64,000 nucleotides of DNA from Cryoendolithus antarcticus. Taxonomy: Eukaryota > Ascomycota > Dothideomycetes > Cladosporiales > Cladosporiaceae. Location of the stretch: positions 310,001-374,000 of the forward strand of contig NAJO01000007.1 of NCBI GenBank assembly GCA_002077065.1. The letters run 5' to 3'. Positions 43,461 through 56,700 of this stretch are shown one piece after another. The notes under the pieces were generated by a model. The model saw only the letters and a list, made by a program, of their open reading frames with translations. It did no database searches and was not told the DNA's origin. Positions within the stretch are counted from its first letter, which is position 1; the number at the start of each line of letters is the position of its first letter. A program made the position numbers and the translations under genes.

Positions 43461-43879
43461 TGAGTCGACCGATTATGATCAGCGCATTGTGAGTGCACTA
43501 AGTTGTGTTGCAAAAGCCTAAGCTGGAGTGCGGGAAGCTGAGAGGGCAAATGCACGACATAGGTGAAGGACGACGCGACAGGTAATAGCTGCCCCGTATT
43601 TGATTGGCATCAATCAAATGACTGCACTCCGACCTTGAGCCGTGACAAAGGCGCACAAGACATGGGCACAGATCATTGCTCTGATGCTATCTGGCCACAC
43701 AACATGTCTGAAACGTCCGCAGAGGTCCCGTTGCCCTTGTGGTACATTGCATTGTATACACAGGACCTCCACTGTGGGCCCCTCTGGGCCGAATGAGTGG
43801 AAGTCGACAAACTCCATCACTCGACCGGCTGTCCACAACTACGCAACAGTCAAAGTGCACCCTCGTTCCATACAATGCT
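43461..43879. other. Intergenic, no gene seen
   Basis: Upstream of the CLC gene and downstream of the L7/L12 gene on the same strand. Frames here are short and unsupported. Confidence 0.45.
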
Positions 43880-44494
43880 CTACTCCATCTTGACAACCGC
43901 GCCCAATGCCTTCATCGTCTCTATCATCTTCTCAGCCTCCTCCTTTGGCACGGCCTCCTTCATAATCTTTGGTGCGCTCTCCACAAACTTCTTCGAGTCC
44001 ACCAAGCTCAGTCCCAACATTGCCTTTACTTCCTTGATAACCTTCGGCTTTGCTGCCGCTTCGAACGATTCCAGCTTGAGATTGAACAGCGTCTTCTCCG
44101 CAGCCTTTGGTGCTGCCTCCTCAGGCTCCTCCACTGGTGCTGCAGCTGCAGGTTGTGCTGCGCCACCTCCGAATCCACCCATTGGCATGTCAGGAATATT
44201 GAGTCGCGTCTATACAACGGATCAGCATTTGCACAGCCACTCCCAGTACTTTCGAGCAAGACATACCTTCAGCGTCGACACTAGATCCGCGGTTTCGAGT
44301 AACGTCAATCTCCCTATTTGCTCCACGATCTCTGATATCTTCGGATTGCTTGCAGCCGCGTCTGTAGATTGCCATCTCCGTGCGCCGTCTGCTCTTCGTC
44401 GACTCCGGGCTGCTATGCATCGGGTGGTTGTGGGTTGTGATGATCGGAGACTTCGGGCACACGAACGTGCGGCGTACTGACAGGTGAGTGACAT
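43880..44494 (-). CDS. MNP1: Mitochondrial large-subunit ribosomal protein L7/L12
   Basis: Stalk protein of the mitochondrial ribosome that recruits translation GTPases. Exons are 44494-44267 and 44209-43880, with a 57 nt intron (GTATGT, TATAG, phase 0) and 185 residues. The N-terminal 40 residues are Arg/Ser-rich with no acidic residues (CQYAARSCARSLRSSQ), a typical mitochondrial presequence. The dimerisation domain follows (ISEIVEQIGRLTLLETADLV), then an Ala/Pro-rich hinge, then the C-terminal globular domain (KTLFNLKLESFEAAAKPKVIKEVK... ending MIETMKALGAVVKME). It is divergent from Midasin, 265 bp away, which links two ribosome-related genes at one promoter. Confidence 0.92.
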
Positions 44495-44759
44495 GACGTG
44501 GAAGCTTTCGGGTGCAGTCTCTGGTATGCCGGGTCTTTGTGGCGTTATGTGCTGGTGCAGTCGTACTTCGAATTCATTCCATCTCGAGGAATAGCATGCA
44601 TGGCCGTCTCGTCTCGATGTGGACTAGCGGCCGGAAGTCTTGAAATGGTCAAGCGTGGTCATTACATAATGCGCGAAGCTCGCATATCAAAATTTCTCAA
44701 GCGTGAGAACAGCGCGTGAAACCGCAAACAGCGTCCCATATACAACCGACCCGGCTCAG
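44495..44759. promoter_or_regulatory. Shared divergent promoter, L7/L12 and Midasin
   Basis: 265 bp between the start codons. No TATA box is obvious. It may coordinate mitochondrial and cytosolic ribosome production; that is inference. Confidence 0.4.
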
Positions 44760-47700
44760 ATGGAGTGTCGCTGGGACTCAGCGCTCTTGCGCCATTTCCA
44801 GGAGCTACCAGAGTCACTCATTGATGCCATCAAGGGCGTCAGCGATGAACGCTACCTCACTAGCCTCACGTTGATTGCACTCCAACCCCGATACACATAT
44901 ATCTTGTTCGCTCACTGTCGCGAAATCTTCCCACACATTTGCGCGGATCTGCGGCGACATGGCAGTCTCGCTCAGTCGATCGCCACACTCGGAAGGGTAG
45001 TCGCTTTTGCGCCCAATTTGTCGATCTACGCGCGACGCCTACTCGAGCGCGAGGAGTACGTTTTCGGTACCAAACAGGACTCCTCAGATGACCTAGCTTA
45101 CCTGCTGGGGCTTTTTCGAATCCTTCGCCATGATCACGAGACGTTTAGACCCCTGGTCGACACCAACACCGTTACCGGCCTGCTCTTGAACAGGAACAAG
45201 TCGATCGTTTATCTAGCTATCCGCATCCTGCAAATCTGTCTAGATGGAGCAGATGCCTGGTTCGAGCACATGATCGGTCAACATTGCGGCGACGACACAT
45301 CGGACCTCTTGCTTGACGGTGCCTGGGATGATCAGACTATCGATTATCGCTTCCTGACGCTATGGGAAGAGGAGCGACAGCGCCGCGTCGATCGACTCTT
45401 AGTTTCAGTCCGGAGCTCTTCAGAAACGCAATCCAGCTCTGCGCGCACAGTGGTAGCCAGTAGCTTTCATGTGGCGACTTGCTTGTACGGCTCCATTCTG
45501 CTCCCACGATACTCTCTGCCTGATGAGAAGAGCAGACATAACTCTGTCGTAAAGGCCCCTAGTACTGTCGAGAACATGCATGCTCTCGCGTCTGCGCTTC
45601 AGTCTGCACAACCTTTGTTGTTGACTGGAATGCCTGGCTCTGGCAAGACTATGCTCATCCGAGATGTTGCACGCGAATCAGGCAAGCTGGACCGAATGAT
45701 CACTCTGCATCTGAATGAGCAAAGCGACGCTAAGGCGCTCATCGGAATATACGCCACTGGCAGTGAGCCCGGCACCTTCATTTGGCGGCCAGGCGTTGTG
45801 ACCACTGCTGTACAAGAGGGCAGATGGGTGGTCATTGAGGACCTCGATCGTGCACCCCAAGACATCATCGGAGCATTGCTTCCTTTGATCGAGCGACGGG
45901 AACTTACCATCCCGAATCGCGGACACACGCTCCATGCTCATCACGATTTTCGCCTGTTGGCAACTACACGGCCCAATGTGAATCATAGAGGCGACGCTAC
46001 GAAAGCGCTGAGCCACATGATCGGACGGCGACACTGGCTGGACGTGGACATCATGTTGCCCTCCGACGCAGACTTGACTCTGATTGCAAATACCCTCTAT
46101 CCCACCTTGCGGCCACTACTCCCGCAGTTCGTTGCCTTGTTCAGCCGCTTGTCAACTTTGCACCAACAAAAGAGCCTCACGGCTCGTGCAAGAACTGGTA
46201 TACTGCGTCCCACAAGTCCTCGTGACTTCCTCAAATTTTGCAGACGCACTTCTAAGCTCATGCAAGGTCGTAGTACTTTGAACGACTCCGACTTCGATGC
46301 AATGTATCTGGAAGCGATGGACTGTTTCTGCGGCGCATTACCTGAAAGCGAAGTGAGAACGAATATTTCTGCAGCGATCGCCGAAGAGCTGCGCATCAAT
46401 CCTCAGCGTAGGGACTTTCTCGAAGATCGCGATGCAAGATACGAGAACAGCAAAGAGAGATTGGTTATCGGTCGCTATACGTTGCCCAAGGAGAAGCCAG
46501 CACGTCAGCAGCATGCCTCGCATATTTCCTTCTCCACCAACGCACATACAAGTCGAATGCTCGAGCGAGTGGCAGCTGCTGTGTCGAACCGAGAGCCACT
46601 CCTCTTAGTTGGTGAGACTGGCGTGGGGAAAACCACTGCTGTTCAGCATCTTGCTCAGCAGCTGGGCAAGAGACTCGTACCGTTCAACCTGTCGCAGCAG
46701 ACCGAATCAGGTGACTTACTCGGAGGTTTCAAACCCGTTAACGCGCGCTCACTCATGATCCCACTTCACGACGACTTCAGTACACTCTTTGCTGCCAGTT
46801 TCAGCGCGACGAAGAATCAGGACTTCGTTCAACTTCTTTCCAAAGCCATGACTCGTGGACAGTGGAAGGTTGTGTGCAAGCTTTGGCGGCAGGCTCTACA
46901 GATGGTCGACAAGCAGCGTAGCAGTAGTGCTGCACGGTCGGACGAGACTGCCAGAAAGCGTCGGAAGACAGACGCTAGGCAGATAGACTTTCAAGCTTGG
47001 GGAGTGTTCGCTGACAAGGCGCTCGACATTGAGCGTCGGCTAGAAGCTGGCCAGGAGAATTTCGCATTCAGCTTCGTCGAAGGCAATATTGTCAAGGCAG
47101 TGCGCAACGGGGACTGGGTACTTCTAGATGAGATCAACCTCGCTTCCTCCGACACACTTGACGCATTAGCCGATCTGCTCGACTCCGATGCACCTTCACT
47201 GCTACTGACAGAAGCTGGGGACGTCGAATCTGTCAAGGCGCATCCTGCCTTCAGACTGTTCGCAGCAATGAATCCTGCTACTGACGTCGGCAAGAAGGAC
47301 CTCCCCCCTGGTATAAGATCTCGCTTCACTGAGCTGTACGTCGAATCTCCGGACCGAGATCTGAAGAGCTTGCAGAGCATTGTGCGCTCTTACCTTCGCG
47401 ATGATGCTGCCGGTGATGAGAGTGTCGCTCACGACGTCAGCGTCTTGTACCAGAAGATCACTGGTATGGCCATCCATAACAAGCTAGTGGATGGTGCTGG
47501 GCAGAAGCCGCATTTCAGTCTTCGAACACTTACAAGGACATTAAGTTATGCTCGATACATTGCACCGCAGTGCAGTCTGCGGCGAGCATTGTACGAAGGT
47601 TTCCAGATGAGCTTTTTGACTTTCCTCGACTCCGAGTCTTCGAATTTGGTGGAGCCACTCTTACTTCAGCACCTTTTCGCGAAGAAGACCAACGTCCGAA

Positions 47701-50700
47701 CCGAGCTCCGAAAGTCGCTGAGATCTTTACAAGACGGCCACAGCTATCTACAGGCATATCCTGGGAGCAAGCACTGGGTTAGGCAGGGGATCCTACCAAT
47801 ACAGGAACAGACTCACTACATCGTGACGCCCTTCATCAGAGACAATTTGGAGAACCTCGTCCGAGCCTCCAGTACGCGCAAGTTCCCCGTGCTGATTCAA
47901 GGTCCTACTTCCAGCGGGAAAACGAGCATGATCGAGTATCTAGCAAAACGAACCGGCCATCATTTCGTTCGAATCAACAATCACGAGCACACAGACCTAC
48001 AAGAGTATCTTGGGACGTATATCTCTACGCCCGACGGCAGACTGGAGTATCAAGAGGGCATTCTTGTGAAAGCTCTGCGGGAGGGGCATTGGATCGTACT
48101 CGATGAACTCAATCTTGCGCCTACCGATGTTCTCGAAGCTCTGAATCGCCTGCTAGACGATAATCGCGAGCTGCTGATTCCTGAGACTCAGGAGGTCGTG
48201 CGGCCACATGAAAGCTTCATGCTTTTCGCCACTCAGAACCCAGCCGGACTTTACGGTGGTCGTAAGACACTCTCTCGTGCATTTCGCAACCGCTTTCTGG
48301 AACTGCACTTTGACGACATACCGGTCAATGAGCTACAAGAGATTCTGCACAAGCGCACACAACTGCCAGAATCGAGGTGTAAGCGCATCGTCAATGTGTA
48401 CCGCGAGCTCTCCGTACTGCGCCAGGAGAATCGGCTGTTCGAGCAGAAGAGCTTCGCAACACTTAGAGACCTCTTTCGTTGGGCCTTGCGACCCAATGAC
48501 ACGATTGAACAACTCGCGGCCAATGGCTACATGCTGCTTGCAGAGCGAGTGCGCAAGGCTGAAGAGCGTGATGCCATCAAGAATATCATCGAGAAAGCCA
48601 TGAGCTCGGCCGGGCCCAAGGTCTCTATTAACGAAGCTGCACTCTACGGAGAGAATGCGCCGGAGATCGCTACACATACGCACCAAGCGCAGCATCACGG
48701 AGTGGTGTGGACGAAGGCTATGCGACGCTTGTACACTCTTGTCGCCAGAGCCATACAGAATGATGAGCCTGTGTTGCTTGTTGGAGAGACTGGCTGTGGA
48801 AAGACCACTGTGTGTCAGATGCTTGCAGATGCATTGCGGCAGCCGCTCGCAACCGTGAACGCTCACCAGAATACAGAAACAGGAGATCTCATTGGTTCGC
48901 AGCGACCAGTGCGTAACCGTGCCGCAAACGAAGCACAACTTCGGAGCCTCTTGCTGGCTTCTGAAGTGCTGCGACACATGGACTCGGCAGCTGCACAGTC
49001 GACTGATGATCTACTGGGGCTGTACGACAACGCGCTGGCTGCACTCGCTAATGAAGCGCAAGCAATCTATCAAAAAAGCCAGCCTCATCATGACGTCCAG
49101 CTCGCTCGCACACGCTACAAGGCGCTCTTCGAATGGGTCGACGGCACACTGGTGGACGCAATGCGCAATGGCTCTTTCTTCCTGCTCGACGAGATCTCAC
49201 TGGCTGATGACTCCGTCCTCGAGCGGATCAATAGCGTCCTGGAGTCCTCACGAGCCATATTACTTGCAGAGAAAGGAGTGACAGACTCCTTCGTTACCGC
49301 AACGCCAGGTTTTCAATTCTTCGCTACGATGAACCCAGGTGGCGACTACGGCAAGCGTGAGCTTTCGCCGGCTCTTCGTAATCGCTTCACCGAGATCTGG
49401 GTGCCGGCGCTCTCCGATCTCGATGACGTTGTTCAAATCGTGCAAGCTAAGCTTAGCCCGCACATGAGCACGTACGCTACTGCTATGGTCGATTTCGCGC
49501 GATGGTTCAACGAGCGCTACAATACTTCTACGACTTCGGCGGTGTCGATCCGTGATGTATTGGCATGGACCTCGTTCGCGAATCTCGCCACTTCAGCGGA
49601 CCCTGGAGCTGCCGTGCTGAACGGAGCTGCCATGGTTTACATCGATACCCTTGGTGCTAACCCAGCTGGGCTCATGACAGCTATCAGCAGTGATCTCGAT
49701 GCCGAGCGACGCGATTGCATTGGCACGCTCAGTGATTTGTTGCACAATCCGCAGGCGGCGACCATGTACTACGCACCCATCGAAGTCACCATCAACCAAT
49801 CGCGAGCAAGATTTGGCTCATTTGCATTGCCGCGAGCTGACTTGACAAACACTCCTTCGAGCAGCTTCAGCTTCGATACGCCAACCGCCAGGGTCAATGC
49901 TATGCGTGTTGTGCGCGCGATGCAATTGACCAAACCGATTCTCCTGGAAGGCAGTCCTGGCGTAGGCAAAACAGCACTCGTCACAGCCATCGCTTCGACC
50001 GCCGGAGTACCGTTGACCCGTATCAACTTATCGGAACAGACTGATCTTATGGACCTGTTCGGATCAGATGTGCCCGTGCAAGACTCGGAAGTCGGTACCT
50101 TCGTATGGCAGGACGCTCCATTTTTGCGGGCGATGAAACATGGCGAGTGGGTGTTGCTGGACGAGATGAACCTTGCCTCCCAATCCGTATTGGAGGGACT
50201 CAACGCCTGCCTCGATCACAGAGGTGAGGTCTTCGTCCCAGAGATCGGACAGACTTTCACTCGGCATAGCGACTTCCGGCTGTTCGCTGCTCAGAATCCA
50301 CATCATCAAGGTGGTGGGCGGAAGGGTCTCCCCGCCTCGTTCGTCAACCGCTTCACTGTCGTGTATGCTGACGCACTCAAGTCGGAGGACCTCATGATGA
50401 TCTGCCAGCGTTCCTACCCTGTTCTGGGCGAGACAGTGATTGCCAGAGCTGTCGACTACGTCTCCCGACTTGACGCTGCGGTGAGTCGACAGAAGCGGTT
50501 TGGATCACAGGGCGGACCCTGGGAGTTCAATCTGCGTGACATCACGAGGTGGCTGTCTCTGGTCGGCCAGAACGACGGCTTGCTGGCGGCTGGAAACGCA
50601 CGTGACTTTGTGGAGATGCTGTTTGCCCAGCGGTTTCGCAATGTGGGCGACCGAGAGCAGGCCATGAAAATCTTCCAAAGTGTGTATGGGAACGAACTCC

Positions 50701-53700
50701 CTCGGACTGACCTTGTCAGTAGCGTCTCTCCATCAGCGCTGCAACTTGGCTTGGGTTTACTTCGACGCCACACAGTACATGCGCCGCTCTCGAACCGCTC
50801 CAATCAAGTGGTCAGCAACCAGCTATACAGCCTGCAATCAATGATGATTGCCGTGCACCAGTCGTGGCCTGTCATCTTGTCTGGCCCTTCAGGTGTCGGC
50901 AAGACAACTATGGTCGAGGGCCTCGCCGCGAGCGTAGGCGCTTCGATCGAAACCTTCACCATGAACGCGGAGACTGATGTCATGGACCTCATCGGAGGCT
51001 ACGAGCAGGCTGACTCGCAACGAGAGATTGCGACTTTGCTCGAGGCATTTTTCCGCGACCTCCAGAATCTTGTGAAGACATCATTGACTGCAGGTACTGA
51101 CTCTCAACACGTCACTCTGGCATCTGAGCTTCGGCGAGCCATCAGTGATGCATCGCATGTGCCCACACTATTACAGCTCCTTGACCAGTGTGACGTGCCT
51201 GGTGCCGATCTCTTGGCGGAGACAATCCGCGCCTCTGCCGACGCAGTCGACAAGGCTCGCTTCGTCTGGATCGATGGCTTCCTAGTTGATGCCGTGCTGC
51301 ACGGCCGGTGGCTCGTCCTTGATAATGCTAACCTTTGCAGTCCCTCCGTCTTGGATCGCCTGAACTCCTTACTCGAGCCCAACGGTGTTCTGATCATGAG
51401 CGAGCACGTTGGCGACAATGGCGCTCCGCGTATCGTACGGCCACATGCAAACTTCAGGATCTTCCTGACTGTCGATCCTCGCTACGGTGACCTTTCTCGG
51501 GCCATGCGAAACAGGGCTCTTGAGATACACTTGTTAGAACCCACCGCTGACCAGCCCTTACTGGCGCCGCTGAACACGGAGTCGGCGATCGCGCGCTTCC
51601 GAAAGTTACAGGCGACTTGGCCGGCGGCAGGATCTGTACCTGGATCCTTGGAGCTCGGTCTGGAACAACTGGCTATATGCGATCAGCCGCATCGTGAGGC
51701 ATTCACGCAACAAGCAGGGTCAGGACTTGCGATAGGCGCCTTGCTTGAAACTCAGCAGCTGGTTCCTCGACGACATAGCTTGCGCAGTATGGGGCAGACG
51801 AACGGTCTCGATCAACTCGAGGCCTTCTATCAGTCTGCCGTCGGCCAGAAGCAGGTGCCTGCTGACTTTGCAAGTGTACAGGTCAGTCATGCACCCATGC
51901 TAGTAAGTAAGTATTTCACTAACGGTAAGTGTTGTCTCTTAGTCCGTCCATCCTCTCACAAATCAGCCCCTTGTCCAAAGCGAGAGAAAGATCTACCTCA
52001 CAGCCCTATGCATGGGTTTCTCCTACGAGCTACGCACTGATCTCGAAACCTTGCGCCAAGTCTTCGAGGCGTTCCAAGCTGATCGAAACATTGTCGCTGC
52101 TCTTGTGCGAGCGGAAAAGCAACAGCACATTGCCGGCAGCAAGGGTGCTAGCAACGTCTTACGGACATTGGTGAGGTTCATCGAGCAGGTGCATACAGCA
52201 TGCCACAACATCCGAGTAGATGAGGCACAGCTGGCGGGATCAAGAAGATACTGGCAGTACATGATTGCAACGCTCCGACGAATATGTGAGCTTTGCGGTA
52301 CTCAGACTGTGAATTCGGCGGTATTGTCGGCCTGTCTGGGCATATGCTACCAAGCCCTCACTCTCGCGCCGGACATGAGCCTGGTCCATCCCAGCCTGAA
52401 GATCACAGGACAGGCTCTTTCCGCGATCGTACCCACGCAGACCTCCCTCGTTGGCACCGAATGTGTAGCAATGTGGGAGGCGTTACGACCCAAGACTCCG
52501 GTGACCGAAGCACACCTTCGCTCCCTCGTCAGACTCGAGGACCTTATCAAGCAGATCGACACTCTTGCGCTACGCTTCCAACAACCGCTGGACGCCATTG
52601 TTGCTCTTCGCCAATCATGTTCGCGTGCTCTAGATGGTGCACGCATGTCAGGTGCGGATGTCGACGCTCTTGCCGCTAGGTTGAGTAATTTTGAAGGGCT
52701 ACCAGACGATGTAGCAGATGCTGAGTCCTCTGAGCCTTGTCTCGTCAGCATCTTCGATGTTCTATCGCGCCACCTTTCTGCCCTCAAGGTCGGCGGCCTA
52801 ATCCTTGACACCATTGAAACTGCAACTGTGGATGCCCTTGCACTTCGCCCTGTAGTGGTTTTCGGAGCGGCAGCTGAGTCTGTAATACCCGGCCAGGAAG
52901 CCCTAGCGCGCCTGCCTGCAGTCGTCCACTACGGTCAAGCCATGCAGGTCGGCATTACCCCACGCTCTCTAGCCGATACTGCACTGCACGGTCTGCGCAG
53001 CGTCGACAACGTATCGCTGAAGAACTTGCAGCTCTTGCAGTCGGAGGTCCAAGTGCTGGGTCAAGTCGCCGCCGGCCAAGCGCATCTTCTGCTAACGGAG
53101 CAACAGCCCAAACTTGACAGTGGATTGCGAGACATCGTTCACGCGGTACTGAGCGCGTTGCAGCGATCTGACAGGGCAGATGTGCGCAGCATTGCGATTG
53201 GACTAGCTACTGCCGCGGGTGGCTCAGAGGTGGGCGTCAATGTCCATCAGGAGCATGAGAATCTGCCGTGGACTATGCACATGGCGAGAGCTGTGGAGTA
53301 TCTGAGTTCGCAGCATAGCGCAGCTGACACGCGGTATGCGCGATCTGCAGGCGCATGGCGTGCGGTAGCTCTGGCATGCTTCTACTTGTACCTCCCGGAT
53401 GTGTCTTTTGATCCTGCACTCGAACCGCTGGAGAAGCACGCCATCCACAAGCGTAACGAGCTCGATCTTGGACGCAGACTTGAAGCATTGAGGAACTTCG
53501 GACACAAGATGACAGGAGTCGAGTCCTCGTTGCGTGTGAGACTGCTGGACTCGGACTTACAGGCTATCGGACCTGCTCCCGAGTTGCCTCCAGTTTTCAG
53601 ACCTGCGTCATCCGAGCTTGCAAGCCTGCAAATGGAGTTTGACGGGCTCTGGCGGGTGATCAAGACTATCGAGGCTTCGAATACGTCGTCTCTTGACAGC

Positions 53701-56700
53701 GGCATTCGAGCGAACCTTACCCAGATCCGACGTCGACTCGCCGATCAGTATCGTGCATACGATGACTTCACCACCCCTGTACTAGGCTTTATTGACTGCC
53801 TTTTCGTTGGAGATCACTTGGTCGAGCAAGGTCTGATTGTATCAGCAAGCAGTCGCCATGTGCAGATTGGACAGCTCATTCCGTTTGCGGCCGGCTCTTT
53901 GGCGACATGGCAGTCAGAAGAAGCACTCGTTGCGGCACAATCGAATTGTGCTACAACGGATGAGCGCATTATATGGCTGTCTGCAATTGGGGCGCGTAGT
54001 GCGGTATGGCCGCTAGCAGACGCGCCCAATGCCCTCGTTCACGCGGTCGAGATCCAATTCGCACAGTTGTACGACCAATGGCGCACAGAGCTCAACAGGG
54101 ACCAAATAAACGATGTGGCCAAGTCAAGTCTTTATCGATATGTGGACAATGCCGAGCTAGAAGAAGACCCCACAGATGACCAGCTTGATGAGTTCCTGCA
54201 TGGTGCGAGAGATACGGATGTGCGTAACACGAGTGATGGCCGTCCGCCCGCAATCAGGAAGCGGGCAGGTACTATCGTGGCAGTGCATCGCGCTCTCTGC
54301 ACCGGCGGGAAGTCTGAGAGTGATATAATGCTTGATCTACTCAGGCAACATCTTCAAGCCATGCCGCACGACGGCAAGGGCCATCGGCTCATAGCGTCAC
54401 TGCCTATGTTGATGCTGCGACTTCAAGACGCTGCTTCATCGTGCAAAGAGCATTCGGCAGCAGGCCGGCCTTACAACATGTACGCTGACGCCAATCCAGT
54501 CGAGGTCCAACGACTGGAGAAGCTCATTCGCGTCGTCCAATCGCGATTCGGGACTTTGCGTATCGCTTGGCCAGATCATGCCACACCCGTCGACGTTCTG
54601 GTGCTGTGCGATCAAGTCGTTTTCCGAGCTCACTCAGATCCTCTGCCGGACTTCATCCCGCTGCTAGAGAAGCTGCATGCGACGATCAATGAGTGGCAGA
54701 AGATCGCAAGCCGAGAATATAGCGCGGCAGCGCAGTATGAGTCTATTACGGACCTCATAATCGACTGGAGACGACTTGAGCTTTCCTCTTGGGCGGGTAT
54801 GTTCGGACAAGAGATACGACGGAGCAAGGATGAAGCTGCGGCGTGGTGGTTTGTCGCTTACGAGACCATTATTGCGGCAACTGAGACTCTGCCGGAGGAT
54901 GACATATCGATCCATCATCATGTTGTCGGCATGCTGGGCGCACTCGACAGCTTCATGCATACGAGTGGCCTCGGAGAGTACCAAGTTAGGCTCGATCTTC
55001 TGCGCGACTTCGAAGCGCACGCGTTGCTTCGTGCGAGACAATCCGTCGCGTTCCACAAGGTGCATGAGGGTTTGGCGAATGTCGTCGCATACTTCATTCA
55101 CTTCGAGGACGCTGTTCAACAAGCCTTGGTAACAGGCCGCGCGACGCTCGAGAAGAGCCTGAGAGAGATGATCAAGATTGCAAGCTGGAAAGACCGAAAC
55201 ATCAACACACTACGCCAGAGCGCGAAAGCTTCACATCGCAAGCTCTTCCGGTTGGTGCGCAAGTTCCGTGTGTTGCTAGCTCAGCCCGTCACACATATAC
55301 TTCAAGCAGGCATTCCAGACGTGAAAGGCAGCACAGAATACACTGTCTTGGAGTCGAGTGTTGAGATCACTGCCTTGACAGCGATACAAGACTCCAAGCT
55401 GTGTTTGATCATCCCTGGATGGGCATCGAGAGCGCCACGATTCCGCAACATGGATACTACAGTGTCTCTTATGCAGTCCAAGGCCCTCGCACAGGTAGAC
55501 CTCCACAACTCAGCGCTGCGCCTCGACGCCTTTCTTGACAATCTGGCGACTTCGATCAAAGCTCTGCAGCAAGAAACACCTTTGAGACTGACGGCAGAGA
55601 ACAAAGTGATGGTCAACCATCTCAAGACCCGCAAGCGTCGACTACTCGCAGATGTCCTGAAGAATGCCCGTAGCATGGGATTGCAGCACAACTTGGGCGA
55701 GGATCTTCTCTCGAAGCTATCTTCGTTCTCGAGCGTCATGGCTCAGCTCCACGTCAGGATCAACCCGAAGGCAACACCACGCGCCATGTACCAGTTTCTG
55801 GGGACCATGCACCCTGCCAGAGAGGCTGCTCGAAAGCATTCGGAGGATCTGACGCCCGCCGAGACCGCACGGTGCGTTGCCTACCTGGAGAGTCTCCTCT
55901 CTGTGACAATCAGGCAGCACAACATGCTTGCTGAGAAGCGAGCCGTGTCAGAAGTATTAGCTATGCAGCTTCGAGATCTACGAGGGTTTGCGCAATGCAC
56001 AAATCCTATACTAGCTGGACCAACACAGAGTGAATGGGACGTCCAATCAGTTGCATGCGTAGCGCAGGTACTTAGCGCCGCAGCGAAGTTGGTCGAGATA
56101 CAGGCGCAATTATCTGGCAAGGACTTCCAGCCTCTTGTGATATATCTGACTGACAAAGTCTCTGCCATGAACGAGCATGTCCAGCAGTGGCGGGATACTG
56201 CTACCTTGCCGGCTGGGATCGTGGACGGGCATGACGCGGAAAGATCATCAACTGTCAGTGGAATCTTGAAGGATGTACTCAGTCACATGTCGGAGAATGA
56301 AGTCCGTCATCCCGAGCTAGGCTACCTCATACAGCATCTGGAGGAATGGCTTGCTCGGCCGGGAGCTAGGTCGAACGAGTACACCAATGGTGTTCGCCAT
56401 CAAGACAAAGACCAATGGCTGCAGGATCTGCTTAGCTGCCTAGACACAGTCTTAGCGGCTGTCCAACGGGTCGAAGGAGTGTTCGCTGCCAGCGCAACCA
56501 ATGTGAATGAGGCATCTTGGCTCCTGGAGCATCAGCGACTTCACGAGTCTGCCTGGGACGCTCTGGCTTATGCAGAGGTGTCTCAGAAGATCGCCAGTCT
56601 TGTGACCAACATACGGAATGTGTCGAGCGGACAGGGCAATGCACTCAATGCACTAGCTCTCACTTGCCAAGCCCTATATCCCATGCTGGACACATACGTC

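Noticed and set aside
51929..52174. 81-codon frame across the Midasin intron boundary
   Set aside because: Frame shadow; the spliced Midasin frame continues through the same bases with family-like sequence.
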